Shown in pieces: positions 32,184-41,586 of a stretch of 64,000 bases of DNA. Below the pieces are notes generated by a model. It saw only the letters and a list, made by a program, of their open reading frames with translations, did no database searches and was not told the origin of the DNA. Origin of the DNA: Hyaloraphidium curvatum. Its lineage: Eukaryota > Monoblepharomycota > Hyaloraphidiomycetes > Hyaloraphidiales > Hyaloraphidiaceae. Location: assembly GCA_025558095.1 (NCBI GenBank), contig JAIVFI010000026.1, positions 551,045-615,044 of the forward strand. Direction: 5' to 3'. Position 1 is the stretch's first letter, and each line of letters starts with the position of its first letter. A program made the position numbers and the translations under genes.

Positions 32184-33087
32184 TGACGTTCGACCGCGCC
32201 CGCTTCCTCGCGGACGTGGCTTCCCTCCTGGCCCCCGTCCGGCCTCGCTTCGAGCAGCTCCTCGCGCTGCTTCGCCCGGGTCTCCGGGGACGTAACGCAC
32301 GCAGTCGGAGGCAGCTCATCACGGAGCTTGTTGCGGGTGCACGGCGCCTTTTTGGCCCGCTTCCATGCTCGTCGGAGGGCTTCTGCAGGTGGCGGCGGGG
32401 ACGGAGCCCGCCAAGTTAGTGCCCGGCGACGGGAAGCAGGCCCAACAGGACCTGGAAACGTATCTTTCCGCTACATGCCACGGTCACGAATGGTCCCTTG
32501 CCCCCGCCGATCTCGTCGCGGACATGCTCCGCGCCGTGTTCCGCGAACACTTCCCCCTGGTACGCAGGATCATGGTGACCTGCATGTCCGACGAGCTCAG
32601 GCACGCCTGGGGCTACGTGCTGCATTGGCGCGAGGCGGAACGGGACAGGCCCGCGCACGCTGCGGCCGCCGCGCGGCGGTGCGTGGAGGCCGTTCGCGGA
32701 GGTGACGAGGATCGCCGCCGCTGCGGAGGGCATGGTGACATTCTTTTCCTATTCGAAGCCGCTGGTGGACAGGGTATCCGACGACGCAATCTTCGTGGGG
32801 TCTCTGCTGACCAACGCGTGGAACCTCGGCGACGTTTGGGACGCCATGGACAGGGAATGGATCCGGGACGGACCGACGCTGAGCAAGGTGCTGACGGGGC
32901 TGATTTACTCCACCTTGTTGGACGCACAGCCCTGTACAAGCTCGTCCGCAAGAGGATCGGGCCTGCCCTCGGCCTCGCGGGGTTCCTGCGGTGTATCGTC
33001 CCCGAAGCGCACAGGTCGCTGCAAACCCGGCCGGATTTCCGCGAGATCGGACTTGACGAGACCCGTTGGACGCTGTTGTCGGCTTGA
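32184..33087 (+). pseudogene. decayed paralogue of the MYND-protein helical domain
   Basis: Three frames carry successive pieces matching the N-terminal domain of 26814-28109. FDRARFLADVASLLAPVRP is followed by MLRAVFREHFPLVRRIMVTC with DELRHAWGYVLHW, against VFRQHFHLVFDILVSL and EALRRDWGY in the intact gene. After a one-base shift (near 32697) comes AFAEVTRIAAAAEGMVTFF and DAIFVGSLLTNAWNLGDVWD. Another shift near 32920 leads to ALYKLVRKRIGPALGLAGF. The one-base changes leave no room for introns, there is no clear ATG, and no MYND finger follows. Confidence 0.75.
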
Positions 33088-33409
33088 CAATGGGTGGAGG
33101 ACATCGTGAGGGACCCGTACGGTCCGATCGGACACGGGTTGGAGCAGTCTGCGCCGGCCGAGCGACCCGCATGGAAGCAATGGCTGGCCTCTGTGCGCAG
33201 TGACAGATCGCCGCATTCGACGGCCAACGGGAGGCGTGCAGGTCTGCCAGGGACAAGTGCAGGTAGCAAGTTTCATTCCCTTGTTCGTCTTGTGCGCACT
33301 TTGCGTGTACGAAGCAATCAGAGCAATCGAACGTTCCAAGGGCTTCTCGAGGTGCCCCGCTTCGGCCCCCCTACCGCCACGCGCATCAGGATTTTGCTCC
33401 CATTCTCGC
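33088..33409. other. no gene seen
   Basis: Lies between the 3' ends of the MYND pseudogene and the CFEM-like gene. No supported feature. Confidence 0.4.
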
Positions 33410-34110
33410 TCAAAGTGCCGCAAGCAGCCCCGCGGCGCCGGCAATCAGCGAAGCCGCCGCTCCGTTGCGCCATCCGATCCTACCCGCTCCGGCTGGCCGC
33501 GGGGGCCGGGAGGTTGTCTGCGCCGGGACAACGGGCTGCCCGGGCGTACGCGTCTGCGTCGGGACGGTCCTGCGGGGAACGGTGATCAGTCCGCGCCGTC
33601 GCCAGCCGCGGGAGGGACCCACGTGGCGACGGGCTCTGCGGTGCGGGTGCGGGTGGCGGGGATGGCGGTGGCGGTGGGCGACGCGCTGGCCAGCGAGGCC
33701 AAGATCGACCTGCTTGCCAGCGAACTTGCGATCGATCTGCTCGCGAGCGAGCTCGCGATCGACCCCGTGGCGACGGCGCTGACGGCGGACGCGGCGGCGG
33801 TGGCTGCGCTGAGGATGCTCCCCGACGCCGTGGCGAGGGCGCCGCACGCCGCGGCCAGCCCGTCCGCGGTGACGTTTGCCCACGCGAGCTGGTCGCACGT
33901 GGCGACGCAGGAGGCGACCAGCGTCGGGCTGCCGCACGCGCACGCGACCGCCGCCGCGGCGCCGTCCGCCGCCGCCGCCGCACAGAGGGTGGCGAGCGCC
34001 GCGCACGGCGGGGTCGCGCAGCCGGTCTGGCGCGGCGACGCGGCGGCTGCGGGCCAGGCAAGGAGCGCGAACAGCAGGCAGAGTGTGGGCGCGGCGAGAA
34101 CGGCCCTCAT
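33410..34110 (-). CDS. CFEM-like cysteine-rich GPI-type protein (2 exons)
   Basis: Exon 1 is 34110-33623, intron 33622-33570 (53 nt, GTGGGT...CCGCAG), exon 2 is 33569-33410; 215 residues. Signal peptide MRAVLAAPTLCLLFALLAWP. Eight cysteines follow within ~65 residues: GCATPPCAALATLC, then VACACGSPTLVASCVATC and AAACGAL. The CxC...Cx8Cx3C ordering resembles fungal CFEM domains (surface haem/iron-binding or adhesion modules), although the spacing near the start is tighter than usual. Then come an Ala/Ser repeat (SIASSLASRS twice), a Thr/Pro stalk and a hydrophobic GPI-type tail (AAASLIAGAAGLLAAL) supplied by exon 2. Confidence 0.65.
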
Positions 34111-34499
34111 GTTGGTAGTTGGCGTGCTCGTGATGGCGTCCTATTCGTGGTGTTTTGGCGCCCGTCATTTGGGCCACAGCAAGGCACAGCAGCGAGGATC
34201 CTCGAAAAGTCTGGGCGGAAAGAATCCGGACTCAGCAGCTCCTCTGGAAGCACCCGCGCCCGAGGGTTCGAAGCAGTGTTAGAAGGCGGGCTTGAACTGC
34301 GCCGCTGTGCAGTTTCGATGGCGGAGGCGCTCGACTTGAACCTGTCGCCGCCCGACAATGCAACCTCCGGACAGCGTACACGCCAGAACGGCAAGCAGGG
34401 GACGAGGACCGCGACCGACCTTCGGGAGAGAGTTCAACACAGTGGTGACGCCGGGCGCCCCGAGCGCATGGTGGGACAGCTACAAGTCGTGGTGACCTG

Positions 34500-34594
34500 C
34501 AGACGGCTGGCAGCCCCTGTGCGCGTTCCTCAGGCTGCCCGTGCCCGAGGGCGTGCCCTACCCGCGGACCAACGAGCAGGGTTTAACGCTGAGC
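34500..34594 (+). pseudogene. relic of a fungal-type sulfotransferase gene
   Basis: The frame reads DGWQPLCAFLRLPVPEGVPY followed by PRTNEQG, a hallmark C-terminal block of the P-loop sulfotransferase family widespread in fungi. Just upstream AWWDSYKSW is interrupted by a TGA. Nothing of the P-loop part remains. The rest of 34111-34672 shows no gene. Confidence 0.5.
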
Positions 34595-34672
34595 TGACGG
34601 CGAGGGGAGGGTTGCTCACGCAGTACAAAGAGCGGCTGGGGAGCCGTTCGCGGATATCGTTAGGGAGTCCGC

Positions 34673-35542
34673 CTATTCCTCCTTGCTGCCGCCTTCCGGC
34701 CCCCTCCGCGCCTCGACGGCGGCCCGCGTCGTCCCGTGCAGGTAGTCCAGGATCCCCAGCACGCCAAAATTGGCGTTGAACAGGCGGTGATGGTCGTCGT
34801 GCCCTTGCGGGTTGGGCATCAACGGCACCCTGTACCCGGAGTGCGAGTTCACGGTGTTGACGACCGCAATGGCGATCCACAGGTACAGCGTCGTCGCGTG
34901 CGCCCCGCAGACCACCGGGCCCGCGACGACGGGCACCACGTTCCCCAGAAAGAACTCGGCCGGGTGGGCGTAGATGGCCGTCAGCCCCGCCGGCGCGGTG
35001 AACTCGTGGTGCACCTTGTGCACGGCCCTGTACAGCGCCGGGGTGTGCAGCAGCCGGTGCGAGTAGAAGAAGAGCAGCTCGACGCCCAGGGCGGCCGCGA
35101 GCAGGTGCACGAGGACCTCGCGCGCGGGGGGGAGCTCCCGCGAGGTGCGGCCGCCGAAGAACCTGAATGCCGGGAGCAGGAAGAGGTACCCGACCAGCGG
35201 GCCGCAAACGAAGACGTTGGCTGCCACGGAACGAGCCGCCCGGGCATAGTCCGCGGGTGTCACGTGCTTGTCCTTCTGGAGCTTCGTCTTCGCGATGGCC
35301 TCGGGGCGTCCGGAGAGGTCCACGACGGCAAACGCGGCGGAGCTCAGACCGTACGACGCGAGGAACACCGCGTACGTGCCGGCGAGGAACGCCGCGTCGG
35401 GCGGCAGGCGGTCCAGCAGCCAGTTCCACGCGGGGGCGACGGCGCGCTTCCGGAGAGCGAGGAACGCGGCGACGGATCCGAGGAAGAAGGCGTTGTCCTT
35501 GGCGGACCCGACGCGGTGGTAGAGGACGGAGAGGAGGCTCAT
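34673..35542 (-). CDS. fatty acid hydroxylase / sterol desaturase family protein
   Basis: 289 residues, ATG 35542. The di-iron histidine boxes are all visible: HRLLH in [23 protein letters not shown] in [10 protein letters not shown], and HDDHH in [17 protein letters not shown]. Several hydrophobic segments surround them ([31 protein letters not shown]). The family includes C-4 methylsterol oxidase, C-5 sterol desaturase and FAXDC2-type proteins: membrane enzymes of the ER that use O2 and electrons from cytochrome b5. The exact substrate cannot be chosen from sequence. Confidence 0.9.
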   Translation of the reverse strand: MSLLSVLYHRVGSAKDNAFFLGSVAAFLALRKRAVAPAWNWLLDRLPPDAAFLAGTYAVFLASYGLSSAAFAVVDLSGRPEAIAKTKLQKDKHVTPADYARAARSVAANVFVCGPLVGYLFLLPAFRFFGGRTSRELPPAREVLVHLLAAALGVELLFFYSHRLLHTPALYRAVHKVHHEFTAPAGLTAIYAHPAEFFLGNVVPVVAGPVVCGAHATTLYLWIAIAVVNTVNSHSGYRVPLMPNPQGHDDHHRLFNANFGVLGILDYLHGTTRAAVEARRGPEGGSKEE

Positions 35543-36008
35543 CGGGCGGAACGGAGATGAGGTTCTTGGGGTGCGGCGCCTCCTCGCCCGCGTCTCGCGC
35601 AGAGTCCCGCTTCCTAGGTCAAACCCCCCATCAGATGTCACATGAATCTGGAGCATGGAGGATCACATCGGCATCTTCGGCGGGCGGGATCACGGTCCTT
35701 CCGTGTCGCCGTCCGCAACCCCCCTGAATGCCGGAGCGAGCCGACCCATCCGCCTTAGGAACCTCCAATCGGCGGAGCATCATTGTGATCCAGCTTGCGA
35801 AAGGAAAATTCCACAAGGGTGCCGAGTCTCCATCGAAGCCGATGGAAACATCCCTGAGCGTCTGCTCGCTTCGCATCCGTCAGCCCGCCGAGGATGCTGC
35901 TGACCAAGCTTCTCCGCCTCAACTCCGGTCCCGCGCGAAAGCACAAAAGGCGCGGCCTCCCGGGTCCAGAGCCATCGTGCACATCAATTGACGTCAATAC
36001 CGCAAGAA
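35543..36008. other. no gene seen
   Basis: Upstream region of the hydroxylase gene. Short frames on both strands show no family resemblance. Confidence 0.4.
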
Positions 36009-36233
36009 ATGAACCCCCTCCGCGCATTCCGCCGCCTACCCGCGGCCAACTGGGCCTGCGCCGCCGGCGCCGGCGGCTGCGCTTCGGGCGGGTGCGCGCG
36101 CACCACGGTGGCGGACTGGAAGGTGGTGGCACTGGCGGTGGTGCCGTTTGTGCTGCTGTGGGGGGCGGACGAGGCGAGGAAGGAGTGGAGGAGGAGGGTG
36201 CGGGAGGGGAGCGAGGCGCGGGAAGCGCCGTGA
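36009..36233 (+). CDS. possible small single-TM protein
   Basis: 74 codons from ATG 36009. The N-terminus is basic and Cys/Gly-rich; a likely membrane helix VADWKVVALAVVPFVLLWGA is followed by a basic segment (ARKEWRRRVREG). The layout would suit a small organelle membrane subunit. No family recognised, and the frame could be chance in GC-rich DNA. Confidence 0.3.
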   Translation: MNPLRAFRRLPAANWACAAGAGGCASGGCARTTVADWKVVALAVVPFVLLWGADEARKEWRRRVREGSEAREAP

Positions 36234-36537
36234 GGGAGGACAAGGACGCGGACTTGCGACGCCCGGCACTTCCTGCCGTTCTTCCGCTCACGGGGGAGCA
36301 TCGACAGCAGAACCAGGAGGGCGGTTCCATGGGGTCGCCGCTTCATGACTTCGCAAGTTGCGAGCAGACTACATCGATTGCTGTGTCCAGGCTAGACATC
36401 ATCATATCCCAAAGCAAATGTATCGCATGAAAGATTCCAATGGCCGGTCTTCAATCGCTTCAACCTCGGTGTCCGTTCCTGAAATTGCCGCGCGCGGAAG
36501 TCCGAGAATTGAACGGGCAACAACGGGTCCCCCGCAG

Positions 36538-37239
36538 CTAAGCCAAGTCAAGCAGGATCTTCGCCGTCTCATCCGGCTTGTTGTTGGGCAGCATGTGGTT
36601 GCACGCGACCTCGAGGTACCTCCACCTGGGCGCCTTGGCCTTTGCCTTGTCGGCCGCATCCCGCAGCGCCGGGACGCTATCCCACTCGGTTGCGAACACG
36701 TACGTCAGCCCGAACCCGGACTCCTCCAGAGGCTTCGCCAGCTTCACGCGCTCCGTGAAGCACCGCACAGGGTGGGACACCCTCCGTGGCAACGAGAAGG
36801 CCGCCTCGGCGGGGTCGTAGAACTCCCTCGGGGGCGAGGGCACGAGCCACGGCGCCCCGAGCTCCGCGGGGTCCTGCAGCACCAGCGCGCCGCGGGTGAG
36901 AGATGCCACGCTGTCGCCGTCGGAAGGGACGAACGCGTCGAGATACACGAGCTCCCGCACGCGGTCGGCGACGTGCTCGAGCGCGCCGGTGACCACGAAG
37001 CCGCCGTACGAGAACCCCACGAGCACAATGTCGGTCAAATCCTCGTACAGAATGCAGTTGACCACGTCCAGCACGTGCACGGAGAGGTCTACGGTCGGGC
37101 TCGCGAGGTGCGCGCGCTCGCCGATGCCCGTCAGGCTCGGCGTGAAGACCTGGTGGCCGGCGGCCTGGAGCAGCTTCCGCACGTGGCGCCAGCCGTGGGC
37201 GCCGGCCCAGCCGCCGTGGACGAGCACGTAGATGGCCAT
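36538..37239 (-). CDS. alpha/beta hydrolase
   Basis: 233 residues, ATG 37239. Oxyanion motif HGGWAGAHGW at 9-18, nucleophile elbow GFSYGG with Ser at 77, and a C-terminal CNHMLPNNKPDETA supplying the catalytic His. LVYLDAFVPSDGDS lies where the family places its lid/acid region. It belongs to the compact esterase/hydroxynitrile-lyase-like group of alpha/beta hydrolases common in fungi and bacteria. Likely soluble; substrate unknown. Confidence 0.85.
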   Translation of the reverse strand: MAIYVLVHGGWAGAHGWRHVRKLLQAAGHQVFTPSLTGIGERAHLASPTVDLSVHVLDVVNCILYEDLTDIVLVGFSYGGFVVTGALEHVADRVRELVYLDAFVPSDGDSVASLTRGALVLQDPAELGAPWLVPSPPREFYDPAEAAFSLPRRVSHPVRCFTERVKLAKPLEESGFGLTYVFATEWDSVPALRDAADKAKAKAPRWRYLEVACNHMLPNNKPDETAKILLDLA

Positions 37240-37359
37240 CGATGGTTCGGGGCCGCGATGCGGCGGGTGTTGGTGGGCGGCGGCGCTAGGTGGGAGACGT
37301 TCCGAAACCCCCGCTGAGGGAGCCGGCGATTGCGCTTGCGGACTTTCCCTGTTGCTTCC

Positions 37360-37668
37360 TCATCGAAGCCCAGACCGTGGTGGCAGACCGACCGGACTGC
37401 ACAGAATCTGGACTTGCTCGCGCTCTACTCGACGCTTTGGACGGCGTGGGATTGGCCGGAGGAGATGACCAGGGATGTGGACCTGAGGGCACGGCATGAA
37501 GCGGCATTGGAATCTCGATTGCGGCTGATGTTGAAGGACTACCGGCGCAAAGGCACTCTGGGAGATGGCAGCGGGCAAGACGGCACGGTACTGCAGCCGC
37601 GAGTGCCAGCTCGCCGCGTGGGACGGCCACCGGGAGGGTTGCGAGTCCGTCGGGGGCGATGGCAAATA
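37360..37668 (+). pseudogene. 3' end of a decayed MYND gene
   Basis: One frame gives ALESRLRLMLKDYRRKG. After a shift, another gives KTARYCSRECQLAAWDGHRE, then GCESVGGDGK and a TAG at 37666-37668. The second half of a MYND finger is intact, but the first two Cys pairs and the upstream domain are lost. Confidence 0.7.
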
Positions 37669-37773
37669 GCAGGCCGCTGGCTTCGTTTCGTGTTAACGTA
37701 CTTCAACAGCAGACCACATCACGCTGCCACTTCGTCGCCACGCCAGTTGCAGCTCCCCCGGATCCGCCCTGCA

Positions 37774-39582
37774 TCACGCCATCCCCTGCGGCGGCATCTC
37801 CGCCTCGGCCTCGGCCAGCATCGCCCCCACAACGTCCCGGTTCAGGTACAGGTCCCCGACCATCCTGTCCTGCGCCTCCAGCCGCGCGATCCGCCGCATG
37901 CCCGCGTCCAGCGCCGCGCGCAGCTCGGCCATCTCGCGGCGGACCTCCTCCCGCGAGGCCTTCTTGCCCGATGCCGGGGCGGATGGGACCGAGGGGGGAA
38001 GCGAGGCGCGCTCCTCGAGCCACGCTTCGACGGCGTCGTGCGCGGCGGCAGGCTGCCGGGCGGCGACGGAGCGGGCCGAGGCGGGGACCGAGATGGAGGC
38101 CTGGCTTGCGAAGGCGGTGCTGGGCATGAAGTTGTCGGGGACAAAGAGGGTCGCGGAGGAGGTGCCGCGGGTGGCGGGGGTCAAGGAGGGCGGGGTCGGG
38201 GCAGGGGCGGGCGGCGAAGGCGGGGCGTAGGCCTTGGAAGGGTCGTACCCGCGGCCGTAGAGTTCGCCCATCCGCCGGGCGGCGCGGGAACGCAGGAAGC
38301 ACATCTGCACCAGGCCGAGGGGCTGCAGCCGCCCCTGCCCGAAGAAGGCGCGGTACAGCACCGCGCACCAGGTCATCATCGCGCCGACGCTCGTGATGAC
38401 GTCGAGAGTGGTGAACGTGTAGACCGAGGTGGTCTCGACGACAGTGAACGTGCCCGGGGTGGCGGCGGGGCGGTTCTCGGAGACGACGACGACGTCGGCG
38501 TACCGCAGGAAGGTTCCCAGGGCAAAGTCCTCGCGGAGCAGGCCCTGCCGCTGGTTGCTGACCAGGTAGACCTCCCCGCCGGGCGTCGCCTGCACGTAGC
38601 GGCCGCCGCCGTTCTCGCTTCCGAGGCCGACGGTCTTGTCGATCGCGAAAGTCCAGGCCAGAGTGGCGATGGTGTTGACCTGTACGGGGAAAGCGTCGAG
38701 CACGCCGAGGCTCCGGATGCGGCCTGAGAAGAAGGCTTCGGTCACCCGGGGGTGCACCAGGGCAGCCCACAGGGTGCCTTGCCACGGCCCAGGCTCGGCG
38801 GTGGTGCGGTCGGCGGGGGCCGTGACAGACACGGTGTAGCTGCGTGTGTCGTTGCCGACGAGCGTGCCGCCGGCGACGGCCCGCGAGGCGGGGAAAAGGT
38901 GGCACGAGAACGAGATGCCGGTGGCGTCGAACGCGACTTCTGAAGAGGCACCTGAGCCGGGGGGATATGCGAGGCGGAGCTCGATGGGATCGGGCATCGG
39001 CGGCGAGGGCGGAGGGAGGTCCTGGCGTTCGGTCTGCGCGACCACCTCGGGTTCCAGCTCCAGTTCCGCGCTCCGGCGCGAGAGCCTAATCTTCCTGCGT
39101 CCCACGCCGGGGTTGCTCTCCATGTAGGCGTCCCATTCCGCCCCCGACACGCCCATTGGCCGGCCACACCCGAACAGCCCCTCCTGCCTCTTCCTCCGCC
39201 TGCCCGGCGCCGTTTCGGAGCCCAGCTTGCCCGGCCCACTCTCTGAAAACACGGTGTAGGTGGCCGCTCCGTCGACGCAGAGCCCCAGCGCGCGGCGGTC
39301 GAGGCACAGCACGAGGTCGGGGTGAGGGAGCGGCCGCACCAGCGTCGCCGCCTGCGTCACGGGGGTCTGGGTGAGGTACTGCCTCACAGCAAGGGCGATG
39401 TAGATCGCGCCGCCGACGGCCAGCAGCACAATCCCGAGCACGCGGGCGAGGAAGACGCTCTGCGGGCCGATGCCCCACAGCCCGCGCCGGAGCTCGCCGA
39501 AGGGGTCGCAGCCGCACCGCCGCTGCAGCACGCCCGGCCTGGGCTGCGGCGGGGGCGGGCCCTTGACGTCGCGTGGCTCCAT
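37774..39582 (-). CDS. two-TM membrane protein of unknown function
   Basis: 602 residues from MEPRDVKGPP (ATG 39582); upstream in-frame ATGs would add up to 35 residues. TM1 is FLARVLGIVLLAVGGAIYIA near residue 50. TM2 lies in TTLDVITSVGAMMTWCAVL near residue 410. Between them is a ~340-residue region with paired Cys and Asn sites, probably lumenal or extracellular. After TM2 come a Pro/Thr/Ser-rich linker and a helical coil (EEVRREMAELRAALDAGMRR). No domain recognised; the layout resembles surface sensors with an intracellular coiled-coil tail, but this is inference. Confidence 0.7.
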   Translation of the reverse strand: MEPRDVKGPPPPQPRPGVLQRRCGCDPFGELRRGLWGIGPQSVFLARVLGIVLLAVGGAIYIALAVRQYLTQTPVTQAATLVRPLPHPDLVLCLDRRALGLCVDGAATYTVFSESGPGKLGSETAPGRRRKRQEGLFGCGRPMGVSGAEWDAYMESNPGVGRRKIRLSRRSAELELEPEVVAQTERQDLPPPSPPMPDPIELRLAYPPGSGASSEVAFDATGISFSCHLFPASRAVAGGTLVGNDTRSYTVSVTAPADRTTAEPGPWQGTLWAALVHPRVTEAFFSGRIRSLGVLDAFPVQVNTIATLAWTFAIDKTVGLGSENGGGRYVQATPGGEVYLVSNQRQGLLREDFALGTFLRYADVVVVSENRPAATPGTFTVVETTSVYTFTTLDVITSVGAMMTWCAVLYRAFFGQGRLQPLGLVQMCFLRSRAARRMGELYGRGYDPSKAYAPPSPPAPAPTPPSLTPATRGTSSATLFVPDNFMPSTAFASQASISVPASARSVAARQPAAAHDAVEAWLEERASLPPSVPSAPASGKKASREEVRREMAELRAALDAGMRRIARLEAQDRMVGDLYLNRDVVGAMLAEAEAEMPPQGMA

Positions 39583-39735
39583 GGCGGGGGAAGGCACCAG
39601 GGCAGGGAGATCGGAGCCAGCCGCGAGGTGGATGAACCAACACCGCCGGCAGGACCCGCCCATCTCCCGCCCACGGCCGTTCGCCACACGACCAAAAGTA
39701 TGCCATCCATCAGCGGAGCGCGAGGCAATTTGTAT

Positions 39736-41134
39736 TCACTTGATGCGGTAGAACTTCCTCGCGTTGTCGCGGAACAGCTTCTTCAGGTCCTCCTTGCCCA
39801 GGCCCATCTCCTTGGCGACGATCACGTACGAGGCCAGCAGCTCGCCGTAGCGGGCCATACCGGCGTCGACGGGGACTGTGGGAAGAACGACATATCACGT
39901 GAGCCGAGAATCAGCGCACGGGCCGCCGACAACCCACAGTTGGATCCGTAGAAGCACCTGTCCGTCCCGAAGACCTCGATGGTCCACCTCACCATGTCCC
40001 CGAACCTCGACCCCGCGATCTCCTTGGCCGTCGGTCCGGCGTTGGGCCACGTCCCCTTGTACACCCCCCAGTCGAACCCGAGCATGGGCATCAGGCCCGA
40101 CAGCTTCGCGTACACGTTGGGCGACGCGTCGGCGAGGGCCTTGATGTCCGTCTTCCACTTGGCAAACATGGCGTCGTCGTTGGCGATGCCGAGGGGGGTG
40201 CCGAAGTGGTTGAGGACGATGCGCACCTCGGGGAACTTCTTGGCGAGCTCGGTGACGAGGGGGATCTGGTCGCCGTAGCTGTGGGTATGTACCGAACGAG
40301 CTCAGGTTCGGCGCTTCGCGGAACCTGAACGGCAGGCAACCCACCACCACGCGTCAAACTCCAGGTCCAGCTTCCGGAACAGCTCAAAGTTCTTGACCCA
40401 GCGCGGGTCGCGGGTGATGTCCGGGATGGGCGCGTGCGGCATCTGCACGTCCGTGGGGTCGAACGTGATGGACTGCCTGATCCCGCGGAAGTTGGGGCTC
40501 TTCATGTGGGCGCGGAGGAGGGCCTCGACCTGGCGCGCGGGTGGGGGATCAGGCTCCAAAGGCGGGCCGGGGCGGATCGGGCGGGCGCACCTTGGCCGTG
40601 TCCTCCTCGAGCAGGTCCGCGGTGCCGACGATGGCGGCGCCGATCTGGTTCCCCGTCGCGTCCGCGATCTTCTGGATGTACTCCGTCTCGCCATCCTTGG
40701 TCCCCACCGTCCACCCGCACTCGAGGTGGACCGTCGACTCGACCACCACCGGCGCCGCCTCGGCAATGTCCCGCCGCAGGTCCTCGGGGTTATAGTCCTG
40801 CATCATGCAGTCGATGTTGCCGAAGCTCGCGACGAGGCCCGAGAGGAACTTCCTGTTGCCTTCCGCGGGGAGGGGGGAGGGCTTGACCTCGAAGCCGGGT
40901 GGGATCTTCTTCTTGATCTGCAGCGGCGGGTACCCGAACTCCTCGGGCTTGAGCGCGGCGAAGAGGGACTGCGCGCGGGGCGTCGTGACGTCGCCCCAGA
41001 TGTGGTGGTGCTGCGGGGGACACCGGTTGGTCGCCGTCTGCGCAGGAGCCGCGATGGGCACCCACCGAGTCCACGATGGGAAAGTCGAGCTCCTTCACGG
41101 CCGCGGCAGCCTCGGGCGAGAGCGGGAACGACAT
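39736..41134 (-). CDS. amidohydrolase-family metal-dependent hydrolase (5 exons)
   Basis: Exons 41134-41066, 41010-40591, 40529-40345, 40278-39938 and 39875-39736 join in phase to 384 residues; three of four donors are GTGGGT. Splicing yields VDSHHHIWGD (the metal-binding HxH of amidohydrolase-2), ECGWTVGTKDGETEYIQKIA, FRGIRQSITFDPTD, LEFDAWCYGDQIPLVTELAK, VRIVLNHFGTPLG (metal His), and RCFYGSNFPVDAG, where the family has its conserved GSNFP near the catalytic Asp. These TIM-barrel enzymes hydrolyse lactones or amides or decarboxylate aromatic acids. All hallmark blocks fall exactly at spliced junctions, strong support for the model. Confidence 0.9.
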
Positions 41135-41586
41135 GGCGGCGGGCTGGGGCGAGGGGAGACAGAGAGAGTTTTTGAGGGGACGCGTCGGGGGCCGTTGCCG
41201 ACGACGCCGACGCCCGACGCCAATACGACGCGGCCGCCATCCAACGCTACTCGGATGCGGCGCCGATCACGGTGATGTATCGTCGTAAGATCTGCGCTTT
41301 TCTGAGGCAGATCTGCAGGGACATCCCGGTGGCTACGGGTCTGTACCTGGCCAACAGCGTCTACCCGGAAGTGGCCATCCACATCAATCCACATTCGAAT
41401 CGATGGATTCAGCATCACAAAATGTTCCGACTGCGCTTTGAAACGCGATTTGGAGAGATCCGCGCCGGACCTGCGGATTGGTTTGGCTTGTCGCGCCTTA
41501 GACCGCTCTCAATCAAAACTCCTAACCACCTTCACCTGCTCGGAACCGGATCCGATAACCTTCCCGGCTCTCCCGCCCTCCGCGCC
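41135..41586. other. divergent intergenic region
   Basis: About 450 bases between the amidohydrolase (minus) and RPA2 (plus) starts. It should hold both promoters; no clear box was identified. Confidence 0.4.
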
